Source: Uloborus plumipes
Taxonomy: Eukaryota > Arthropoda > Arachnida > Araneae > Uloboridae
Length of the DNA stretch: 64,000 nucleotides
Direction of reading: 5' to 3'
Assembly (NCBI GenBank): GCA_038373865.1
Contig: JAXGGA010001671.1
Coordinates: 62,001-126,000, forward strand
The stretch's first letter is position 1. Each line of letters begins with the position of its first letter. The notes below the pieces were generated by a model. That model did not search any database. It saw nothing but the letters and a program-made list of their open reading frames with translations, and was not told where the DNA came from. Of the stretch, positions 35,584-44,910 are shown piece after piece. The translations under genes and the position numbers were made by a program.

Positions 35584-36004
35584 CATCAACAAACTAACTT
35601 TTTCTAAATTAAAAGACCCTATCCAACCATTTGATCAGTGGGGCATTTATCGAATAAACTGTGAATGTCAAATTGGATACGTCAGACAGACCCGACGGGC
35701 GCTAAAATTCAGGTTAAAGGAACACGAAAATTATGTTAAAAAGAAAGAACTTTCAAAATCCTCAATTGCGAAACACTGTTGGGACACAGGCCACAGATTT
35801 GTTTTCTCCGAAGCTAAAATTATTTGCAGACCTTCAACTGTTGGTGAGTTAGATTTCTTAAAAGCCTTTCATGTTCACAAAAATTTAAGTAATATTTGTA
35901 ACGAATCCTTTGCAGTTCCACACATCTCGCCAATTTTACTTCATGCTTTTAAATTTTCTGACAACGCAACGCCAAATCCGAGCTCGGCACATGCTGACAC
36001 CTGA
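35584..36004 (+). pseudogene. Penelope-like GIY-YIG endonuclease fragment
   Basis: The open frame runs from about KLTFSKLKDPIQPFDQW through GIYRINCECQIGYVRQTRRA to a TGA at 36002-36004. GIY, then GYVRQT in place of the usual YIGQT, then RLKEH and later SSIAKHCWDTGHRFVFSEAK, match the GIY-YIG core and its downstream H..TGH motif as found in Penelope-like elements. The second motif is altered (YVRQT), which may reduce activity. No upstream reverse transcriptase is present within the window. The left arm holds a broken inverted copy of the C-terminal part. Confidence 0.8.
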
Positions 36005-36070
36005 TTGGCCTAGCTTTTGCTCCTTTCCTATTTAAACTCTCCCGATACTTTGGTTCTTTCCATTTCTTGC

Positions 36071-36117
36071 TTGGCACTGAAGAAGGAGGCTTTATGCCTT
36101 TGAAACATGTTTGCCAA
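36071..36117 (+). ncRNA. Hammerhead ribozyme-like motif, right arm copy
   Basis: Stem I is TTGGCA (36071-36076) paired with TGCCAA (36112-36117), six of six. The core CTGAAGA (36077-36083) fits CUGANGA. Stem II AGGAGGC/GCCTTT closes a TTTAT loop with about six pairs, including G-U. GAAA at 36102-36105 follows. Stem III is only AC/GU with a 2-base loop, then the cleavage position would be after GUU at 36111. This is the minimal hammerhead form known from Penelope-like elements, usually active as a dimer. Activity is not shown by sequence. Confidence 0.62.
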
Positions 36118-36474
36118 TTTTAATTTGACCCATTTGTGCTTTTAGACGTTGTTTTTTCGATTTTTACTTATTTTTGCACAAAGTGAACTGTTTTTAATAC
36201 TTTAATGCTGATTGATGATACAATTCTTATGTACATTTAGGGTTGGCAAGTTTTTGCCAAAGTGGTAAAAATAGTCAACTTTATTGAAGAAAATGTTCCT
36301 AACTTTTTACTATTTTTTATTTTAAAGTTTTTTTTTATTTTTTAACTGAGAATATTCATTGCATCATTCACCCTACTCTATCAGAAAAAGGCTTCTTTGG
36401 TAGATACTTTTATAGAGTGAAGGTGAGAGCAAACAACTATAAAATAAGTCACTGGCTTTGGTTTAAAAGTTTTA

Positions 36475-36798
36475 ACAGGGATATAGCAAAGGGACCCGCT
36501 CCAGGGTCCCCCATACCTAAAACAACCTGTGGTTGTTTTAGGTAAACTGTGGTTGTGGTCCCCAGGATGGGGCCATGAAGAGCACTCTGTTCTTTTGATT
36601 CAGACCAAGGGCCGAGCAAACCCCTGGTCCAGTACACCCAGAGGTATCGTTTCACTTGGAGGACTTTGTGACCACGACCCGTATTTAACGTCGCCCAGCC
36701 ACTATTAGTAACGAAAGTGGTTCATTGATCGGCTGGGATCGAAACCGGGACCCTCTGATCATGAGTCTGACGCCTTACCCATCAGGTCACCACAGCCC
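36475..36798 (-). mobile_element. tRNA-derived SINE
   Basis: On the minus strand the head starts GGGCTGTGGTGACCTGATGG at 36798 and has a B box GGTTTCGATCC (36746-36736) and an A-box-like stretch (36792-36773). The anticodon-arm region CAGACTCATGATC resembles elongator tRNA-Met with a CAT anticodon. The body continues to about 36475 and contains a 14-bp hairpin around TGT at 36514-36544. It would be transcribed by RNA polymerase III. The poly(A) or tail is not clear. Confidence 0.7.
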
Positions 36799-37018
36799 AG
36801 TGAAGGGGATTGGGGGTCAATGCCTAAAACTCATTTTTTTACACATATATTGCCAGAGGTAAAGACTATTATGACCACCTCATAGCAGGTAGATGCTCGC
36901 TGCACTAGCGGTTGTAACTAAGAACAAACTCTTATACCTTTCAGTTAGTTTTTAACAGGGAAGTCATGCCAGATCTCCTATACTATAAGGCAATATAAAT
37001 TAATAGAGATACAAACTA

Positions 37019-38382
37019 TAATTAGTATTTACAACATCATTTCACAGTGACAGTAGGCTATGTTCAGACCTGCCATTTTGAATTTTTCCAGGGAGGAGGA
37101 GGGGTCACAGGGTCATATTCAATGTAAATTATGCCGAAAAGCAACCAAAGCAACGACCATCTATTTGTAAACGCATTCATTTCTCTAAATCAGAGGGGAA
37201 GGGGCAATTTTCTCCTCCTGATCCCACAATATGACTGGTCTGGCTATCTTACTACTATTCTAATGCTTAAATGTCTGATTGTTGCTCTGAGATGATGCAA
37301 TGAAATCAGTATAACTCACATTAAACTATTGGTTACCAATGATAAAAAGTTTATAAAATAGTAAACTCATCAAATTCAATGAAATTGCTTGCACTAAAAT
37401 TAGAATGCATACTTGTTTTTCCAAAACTGAATAGCAAAAACAAGTTTTGAACCATTTTTTTCGTTTTTTTTTTTCTCAAGAATTATTTTAAAACTAGCTG
37501 CCAAGGCAGCTAGATTAGCTTCCTGCGGCATGTTGATGCATAACGTGCCCCCTCTCAAACTTTTACCTCATTCTGATGTTATATTATTTGGTATAATTTA
37601 ATGTTCATTAGATTTCAAGACATACCACGCACGTGACCCGGCGTTGCACGGGCACTTCGTGCCTTGAAAGTAGTGAGGAAAATTTCAAGAAACTACTCCC
37701 CGCCAAGGCGGCTCGCTAACAGGAGCTTCACGCCTTCACTTTTTTTCTGCTTCAAAAAAAAAAATCATTCGAATTAATGAGATGCTTCGCGCCTTCAAAA
37801 TGGTGAGGAAAGTTACAGCAAGTTCTGCTCGCTCAAGGGAAAGAAGCAGACATAGATACTCAATTTGTAATATAAGTAGATGGCTTTTCAACAAATGAAT
37901 GTTTCAAAATATTACAAGTAGCTAGCGATAAAAATACTACATAAGTGGCCCGCTTATGAGTTTCGTGTCTGATTTAGTTAAGCCTTCCTTCAAAATTCTC
38001 ATTATCATTGTTATTACTGTTTCATAGCAACCACGTTTTGCAATGCAACAATGGATTTTATATTTAATCATTTATTAGACTTAATCGCTTTAAATTTAAC
38101 TACTTACTAATTGATATCTTCGCTAATTAAACTCGTTTAATTATATAAATTGAAACTAATGAAGCCTGAAAAATTACCTATCTATCGGTACCTGGTTCGA
38201 CTTTCAGTTCATTAGCCTTCAGGAGAACGAAGCGTGACATAGATAGAAAGAAAGATAGAAAAATACTCAGTTTTTAATATAAGTAGATATTTTAATTATT
38301 TAATTAATCTCAATGAAATTTTAAATTAATTTTTTGATTTAATTCTCAATTGTATTATGTGTGCAAAATTATTTTGCTTTTA
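37019..38382. repeat. Intronic duplicate, copy 2
   Basis: Same orientation paralogue of 29691-31075. It lacks the two TTAA elements of copy 1 but carries its own insertion at 37494-38286. Divergence between copies is moderate, so the duplication is not recent. Confidence 0.82.
37494..38286. mobile_element. 793-bp retroposon-like insertion
   Basis: Comparison with copy 1 delimits the insert: CTCAAGAATTATTTTAAAA is interrupted, and sequence resumes with TATTTTAATTATT. ATTTTAA on both sides could be a 7-bp duplication. Inside is a GACCCGGCGTTGCACGGG motif seen in many arthropod repeats. The terminal segment AATATAAGTAGAT occurs twice (about 37870 and 38275), suggesting two tandem or nested 3' ends. 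No ORF; class uncertain. Confidence 0.6.
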
Positions 38383-39297
38383 GTATATTCTTCTCCCTTT
38401 ATTAAAATTTCATGTAATGCTGCTAAATGTCTTTATTTTCTTTAATTTTTCTGTATAGTGTTTCATAATTTTGTTGATATTAAAAGTGATTAGAATCATA
38501 TGTATTTGCTTTGAATCCGATTTAACATCATAGTTTTTTGGTAAAACTTTACTTTAAACGTGTTTTTGTATTTTAAAAAACTTAAAGGTAAGTTATTCAT
38601 AAATATTAATTAATTAATAACTAAAGTTTCTATTTTTTTTTTTAAATCCGATTCAAATAAAAAAAATACGATTTTTTTTATTTTAAAAAAAAAATCATTG
38701 ATTTCTTTACACCCTGCTTCAACCATCACTTATTGTTAAAAAAAACTTTCAAAATATAATGATCAGTGAAATAAAGTGAAATGTTATTTAGTGTAGGAGG
38801 AAATATATAGGAACCAGCAAGAAATAGTTGATGTCCTGACAATACTCATGTTTTTGAATTATGATTTAAATATACTTGATTTAATTCTTTATAATAGTTA
38901 CATGAATGTCAGCTGCGAGAATTAATTTCAATATAAGTTTTACATGCACTGTTAAGCATTATTTAAGGCTGTACTTTCACGCTACAGTTATACTTACATT
39001 GCAAAAATTAAATTCATTTATTGTTAATAAATTTATTTAACCTTGTTTCTTGCTCAAAAAATATTCAAAGAATTAAAAATTATTAAAAACTATTTTCCCT
39101 GCCCACTAATCAGCGAAGACAATCTTTTTTCCTTATCAAAATTTGGTCGATTATGAAGAATCAACACGGCGGCGGATTATGGCTGATTGATCAGTGCATC
39201 CCTAATCCAAATATAAAATATTTTTACTAACTGCAGATTCGCATCGCTACATGCTGGAAATATTATCTAATCTATACATACAAAATGCAATACTTAC
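38383..39297. other. Intron of the RS-domain gene
   Basis: AT-rich. At 39186-39200 the words AGTGCATCCCTAA resemble one end of a hAT element of the kind at 49602-51237, but no partner end was found. Confidence 0.45.
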
Positions 39298-40008
39298 TTA
39301 GTCACAGGGGCATTAACGGCTCCTTCAAACGGATTATTCAAATGATTGCCATTGTTATAGAAGACTTGCGAAGCAGAGTTCGTAGGTTTATCCCCAGTTG
39401 ACATGAAAATGGTTGAATTGCTAGACGTAGCAGGCGCTAAAGAATGCTGCACAGGACTGCGATGTAATACATTAAAGCTAGGGCTCCTAATCTCAGTCTG
39501 GCAGCTATGACTTTGGGATTCTTCAACAGAGCGATGAGCATGAGAATGTTCACGTTGTGAGGAGCTGGAACTGCTAGAGGAACTGGGAGATCTAGTTTGA
39601 CGCTTTTTACGAGATTTTTCAGAATGTTTTGTTTTCTTCTCTCTGTTCCTCATTTTAATGGCAGGAGAAGGTTCACGGCGTTTACGGAGGGGCGAGTGAG
39701 AACGTTCACGATATCTTGGTGATGGAGAGGGTGAACGCTCGCGGTATCGCCGAGGTGGCGTGCGAGAACGCTCACGGTATCTCCGGGGAGGTGATGGTGA
39801 ACGTTCCCGGTATTTACGAGGAGGTGACGGCGAACGTCCAATGTATCTTCTAGGAGGTGAAGGGGTGTAGTTTCGATAGCGTTGAGACGAAGTAGAACGT
39901 AATTGTTGTCCAAATGGTGAAACTGACCGTCTATAGTTTGATGCAGCATTCATCTCGGATCTTGACAAGAACTCCCCAAACGACCTTGCTTGCAAATCAT
40001 GAGGGTAA
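39298..40008 (-). CDS. RS-domain protein gene, coding exon 2 (Arg/Ser/Pro repeats)
   Basis: On the minus strand the acceptor atgtttcag precedes 40008 and the donor GTAAGT starts at 39297. The 711-bp exon begins by completing Ser (AG|T) and reads YPHDLQARSFGEFLSRSEMN, then about eight imperfect 10-12-residue repeats of SPSPPRRYRERS type. A KKTKHSEKSRKKRQ basic run and nine serines follow, then a Ser/Asn/Thr-rich tail with NNPFEG (an NPF motif). RS/SP repeats are typical of nuclear splicing or matrix proteins and would be kinase targets. No RNA-recognition domain is seen in this window, so the family is unresolved. Confidence 0.87.
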
Positions 40009-42929
40009 CTGAAACATAGTTGATAATAAGTCAAGATGGAGTTGGTGGTGAACATAAGCAATGTTATAATTTAAAAAAAGAATAAATGCTGCAAACCCTA
40101 AAATAATACAGAACAAATAGGTTCCAAGAATATCCATTAGGTTAAAACAAATGATCCTGACACAAAGTTCAGAATATTTGCTGAAAAAAAAACTAAAAAA
40201 AAATACATAAAAACTTATTTCAAAGTTCTAAATAACTGAATTTTAAGTAAAAATCACAAAATGAAAAAAAGGATTTTTTTTTTGTTGTTGTTTTGTTTTT
40301 AGTCCCTTTATTCAGCTTCAATTTAACGAATTATTTCTTCAGCATTGCTCACTACAGTGAAATGAGGTTTTATTTCCGTAAGATATCTCATAGGGCATGC
40401 TTGGGACAAACTTTGTCGCTAGCTGGCGCATCCTTTACAATTGGTATTCTTTAAATCTGGTTATTCGATTAACGTGTTACAGCTCACGCGATGAGGAAGA
40501 TATTTTTTTACCAAAGCTAAATCCATTTTAAGTTAATGTCTTATAGGTAAAAAGTTTACTGTTTCAACATTAAAATATAAACTAAAACTTAAAACAGCGT
40601 TAAAGTTTTAACTTAAAGTTAAAACAGCGGTCTAAATCGGCATTAATTGCCTGGAAGTAGATTGTATTTTAAATGATTAAATCCATCAATTTAAGAAAAA
40701 AAAGCAATCAATTAAAAAAAAAGTTCAATAATTCTGCAACTTGCGTACCCAGTAGCAGAAATTGCGAGACGTCAGACGTACGTCGCAGATTTTTCATCAC
40801 TCTGCAGATAATTTTTAAAGGAAAGAGAAATAAAGAAAGAAAGGGGGGGGGGGGAAATCAAATACAGCTCAATGAAAAATGAGAGAAAATAAATGTCTTT
40901 GGTGAGCCAGAGAGTAATGCTCTTCATCTTCAAAAAAAAAAAAAAAAAAAAGCAGAAATTATCCAATGTTTTGTACCTTCATTATACATTTTTAAAATCC
41001 TTCCCTAACAGATTGGTCGCCAGATTAGCTGACCGAAGCTGAAAATCAAAAATAATGGAAAGATATTTTGTGATTGGTGTACTTGCGATTCTTCTACTCA
41101 TGCAGAAAACATTTATGTTTGGGGGGGGAGGGGGCTAGCTCCTTACTTGTAGTAAATGTAAAGAATCGTAGATTCGCTGTTAGGTCAACTATTTGTGCTT
41201 TCAAAAATAACATTTGTTTGAGTTGTAGTGCTCACTAAAAGAGTTAAATAAAATGACTCTTTTCCCCTTTGGGGGTGGGTGATCTTTTTTTTTTTCCTAT
41301 TATGATGGCTGTTTTTAAAGCTTGCGCCAAGCATGCCAATGGATATCCGCTTTTTCTTCAGTTTCATTTTTTCCCGATTTTTCGCGGCCAAATTTTTCGC
41401 TTTTCTCCTGCAGTTTTAATTCAAAAGAGAATTCAACTTTTAAAGTTAAAATAACTTCTTTTAAAAATGAAATAAATTCATACTAAAAATTAGAAAAAAA
41501 AGGGGGCGCAAGAGGTTTGGGGGCGCCCGATCCAGAAAAATAGCACTAAAGGTTACACGGGAAAAATATTTTTTACATTTTAATAGGGCGTGGGGAGCGC
41601 ACTTACAAATCTTGCTGGGGGGCGCACCTTAGTCTATGTACGCTACTGCTAAAACCATATTTGTTTTGAAGCATCAAGCCTGTGCTTCCCCAAAAATCGT
41701 ACGGCCTGTTTGAGACTTCAATCCTATTACATCCTGTAATTATTTGATTTATTTTGGAAGGTGGAAATTGCGTAGGAAAGAAGTACGCACCCTGTTGTAA
41801 AATGTTTGCGTATTACATGAAAACTTAAAATAAAACTAATAAAAATGCTGCAGATTATTTCCAACTGACCAAATCAGTGTCGCAGACTGGCTAGAAAGTT
41901 TCTGCTTCTGGGCTTGCGTAAAATATTCAAACTTTCAAGTTTATTATTTTCTCAATAGAGACAACAATTATTTTGAAATTATTATTTATTTTTTAAAAAT
42001 ATTAATTGATTTATTTATTTTGAGGTTCAAACCAAAACTCAAACATTTCAAACTGAAATGCATGCGTATGTTGCAGTCTATTTTCCTGCTGAATGTACGT
42101 TTCTCTAGTTGATGGTCAAAATGTATTGTGTAATTGAGTGTAAAAGGTTACCATATTTCTTTATAAAAAAAAAATTAACATGCACACATCGAACAGTGCG
42201 TGCTATTAATGTCTATTAAAATTTTTTTAATCCAAATTATTACTCTTTTTTCCAATGAATTGTTTGAAATTTGACAATAGATGACAGATTGAATATAAAT
42301 TCTTATTAATTAGAATATTTTTAATAAAAATAAATTATTTAAAGCAGTCGCTAGCTAAAAAGTACTTGGCAAAGGGACATATTTCACCGAAGCACAAATA
42401 TAATGTTGTAGTCTCATACCTATATTCTGTACCTCAGAACCAGACTAACGTAAGTATAAAAATGGCGATTTTCAGTTTATTAGTGCATTCTATGTAGAAT
42501 CTTACACCACACTGCGCCACGATAATGCAATTTTTTAAAATTAATTTCTTTATAAGTTAACCAGTGTTATAAGAGCGTAAGTCCCAACCTTTGTCCGAGC
42601 CAGACAAACGTAAGTCCACTTTCTACCAAATGACTCCGAATCATTCTGCCGTGGGCAGTAATTGCAAATTTTTCGATTTTAATTTTTTTGCATTTTTGAA
42701 ATCTATGTTCCATTAGTTTTATGGTACAAACATCTTTTCTTGGTTTCCGATAAAAAAATACTGTTTTTAACCAATGGTAATTAGCAGTATCTGCGCTTTT
42801 CGTTACTTTGGGCAGGTAAACGGCAGTATCTGCATGTCTGCAGGATGAACGTAATTAGAATCACTGTGCAAAACTTGCATCATGCAGCAAAAACCGTTTT
42901 CCTTTGTACCTAAACTGAGCGAAAGTAGG
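40009..42929. other. Intron 1-2 of the RS-domain gene, part
   Basis: AT-rich with poly-G at 40841 and 41120. A segment ending GTACGCTACTGC at about 41647 looks like the end of a MITE whose left partner (about 40750) is weak. No exon found. Confidence 0.45.
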
Positions 42930-43344
42930 GGTGCCCTAATGGGAGGTCATTGGTTGCATTTCAATGTTCCCACGGGGGTGTTTTCTTCCTTTTTGGGGTG
43001 AATCAGTGTTTTTAATATCAATGAAGACTTAAGTGATATGAATTGGCGCTACTACTCGGAGATATATCGCCAAGCTTTTGGTCGCCAAGTGCTTGTGGCG
43101 CAACATTTTGGTGACATATCGCCAAATTGGCGACAAATTTGGGGAAAAAATTTATTTTACGAGTTTGGGTTCAATTTGATAGTCATAAAATGCCTTATCA
43201 TAAAAGTATTCTCATCCCCTCGTCTAAATACAAATGATAAAACTTACGTGTTGGTGTTTTTACCGCTAAGTTTTGAACACACAGCTTAATGAAAACGATC
43301 CGCCAATTTGGATTCGTTCTAAGTCTACGGCGAGAACGCTGCTG

Positions 43345-43352
43345 TGACGTCA
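43345..43352 (+). promoter_or_regulatory. CRE-like site in the LTR
   Basis: A perfect TGACGTCA palindrome; a half-matching TGACGTAG follows at 43360. It sits upstream of the TATA-like box in presumed U3. Confidence 0.55.
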
Positions 43353-43391
43353 TAGGCCGTGACGTAGTTTTTCCCGCGTATTGAACACCTT

Positions 43392-43406
43392 GGAATGTTC
43401 TAGAAC
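43392..43406. promoter_or_regulatory. Heat-shock element-like site in the LTR
   Basis: GGAATGTTCTAGAAC matches three alternating pentamers nGAAn nTTCn nGAAn without mismatch. It lies about 90 bp upstream of the TATA-like box. Confidence 0.6.
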
Positions 43407-43480
43407 GATCACAAAGCAGATGATCGCGCGCTCCGCCTTACAGGGCATGCGCTGTAGACGGATATGTAAAGTGCGTGTCC

Positions 43481-43487
43481 TATTTAA
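43481..43487 (+). promoter_or_regulatory. TATA-like box of the LTR
   Basis: TATTTAA, followed about 25-30 bp on by the presumed R start; GC content rises locally compared with flanks. Confidence 0.5.
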
Positions 43488-43759
43488 GGTGGCGTAGGGT
43501 GTTAGCTCTCTCTCTCTAAGGCTTGCTAAGACTTGCTTGTTTTGTTTTCACGTTTGAATTTTAGTTGTCGGCTGGCGTAGGATGACTCGACTCGCTCGTG
43601 GTATCTAAGCTTTGGCTGTTAGGCTAGCATGAGAATTGAATGATGCCGAGCTCAGATAATATTAGGCACGAGTCACCTAACGCAGCAATCTTTAATTTAA
43701 TACTTTTATTAATTTAAGTTTCAATAGTTACTGTAGCCGATCTATGTTTTTGAAGTTTA

Positions 43760-43765
43760 AATAAA
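43760..43765 (+). terminator. Poly(A) signal of the LTR
   Basis: AATAAA, followed by a T-rich stretch (ATTGTTTTTT), as expected at the R-U5 boundary. Confidence 0.55.
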
Positions 43766-44910
43766 CTAACATTGTTTTTTCAACTTGACGAATTAGTTAT
43801 TTCTGCATCGCCATACTTCTATTTCAAAATGCAACATTCCAACGTGAAGGGAACTTCAACTTTTACAAGCTGGCCTTGAATTCTTTGAATGCGAGGCCAT
43901 CACAATTTAGCGCTATTAACGGGATTTTGCGAAAAATCCACTGAATGATGCTAAAACCGGCGATGTTTAGAAAATGAATCATTGTAAATCATTTTTTGCA
44001 TTGTTTCGTGGCAAATTAGGGGTGTAAATGTTTGCATTGTTATCTTGCTCACTCCAAGCACCATTTTAACACTGAAGGCATGTACTAACAAATTTACACG
44101 TTAAAAGGAAGTAGTGTGGGGTCCATACCAGATTTTTTTCTTTCAAATAAAGTTTCTCTCAACTAGCAGACGATATTTTTCACGATTTCATAGATACACA
44201 AGAAAAACTTGGCAGACGAAAAACCAAAAATGAAGCAATGAAATGGTTTTATTTACATTGTTTTGTTTTCTTTTAATTACAGTTGCTTTCATACTAATAG
44301 ACGATAGTTTTGCAGTTTAATACCAAGCTGTTGCATTTTTAATAGTTCTATGAAAAGAATTGTCAGCACAACAAGCATTTCAAGCGCTCTTTTTTTCAAA
44401 GGGATTTCTTGTTTTGATGCAAAGTATAAAGCATTAACTAATTTGTAGTAATATTAAAAAATCTGGTGTGAACACCATACTACTTCCTTTTTCGTTTAAA
44501 TTCAATAATAAATGCCTCAAGTGTTAAAATAGTGCATTAGAGTGAGCAAGATAACAATTCAAACATTTACACCCCTAGTTTGTTAAGAATCAATGCAAAA
44601 TAATGTTTTACAATAATTTATTTTCCAAATATTGCCGATTTTAACATGATTCAGTGAATTTTTCGCAAAATGTGCCCAATAGCGCCAAATTGAATCCAAA
44701 TTTTAAAAAAAATCATTTTTTCGCCAAATTTGTCGCCAACTTGGTAACAAACACATGGCGACCAAATGTTTGGCGATATATCGCCAAGTTGTTGCACCAA
44801 ATCATATCTCTCAATCTGCATTGAAATTAACATTGATTTACCCCAAAAAGGGGTAAAAGACCTCCTTGGGAACATTCGAATGCTACCACAAGGGGAGGTG
44901 CACCTCCCCT

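Larger units (their letters stand above)
35118..36160. mobile_element. Inverted Penelope-like element remnant
   Basis: Arms at about 35118-35552 and 35722-36160 are inverted copies of one sequence, around a 170-bp single-copy centre. The right arm plus centre encodes a GIY-YIG endonuclease fragment followed by a 3' region with a hammerhead-like motif. Inverted partial copies and hammerhead motifs are established features of Penelope-like retroelements. The reverse transcriptase is missing, so this is a dead 3' fragment. Confidence 0.82.
43177..43902 (+). mobile_element. Solo LTR of a retrotransposon, 726 bp
   Basis: CAATT lies at 43172-43176 and 43903-43907, a 5-bp target duplication. The insert begins TGATAG and ends CCATCA, giving TG..CA with a TGAT/ATCA inverted tip. 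The right arm of the surrounding fold-back shows the uninterrupted target. Inside are CRE-like TGACGTCA, a heat-shock-type element, TATTTAA and AATAAA in U3-R-U5 order, so the sense strand is plus. No internal retroviral-like coding region is present; it was lost by LTR recombination. The superfamily (Gypsy or BEL) cannot be told. Confidence 0.85.
42930..44910. mobile_element. Fold-back element (2 kb) split by a solo LTR
   Basis: Left arm 42930-43177 plus 43903-44140 and right arm about 44450-44910 are inverted copies. Shared words include GATATATCGCCAA, TTGGCGACAAATTTGG, TTTTGCGAAAAATCCACTGA and GAGTGAGCAAGATAAC with their complements. The left arm is interrupted at CAATT by the LTR at 43177-43902. 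Short TATCGCCAA repeats decorate the outer arms. No ORF of note. Confidence 0.78.

Noticed and set aside
38700..39205. A complete hAT MITE ending TGCATCCCTAA at about 39200
   Set aside because: Only the right end is visible; I found no left end or target duplication.
39650..39949. 99-residue minus-strand open frame overlapping the RS-domain exon
   Set aside because: It is the shifted frame of the same repeats; its His/Leu-rich sequence is what SPPRRYRERS codons give out of frame, and the exon frame is fixed by splice phases.
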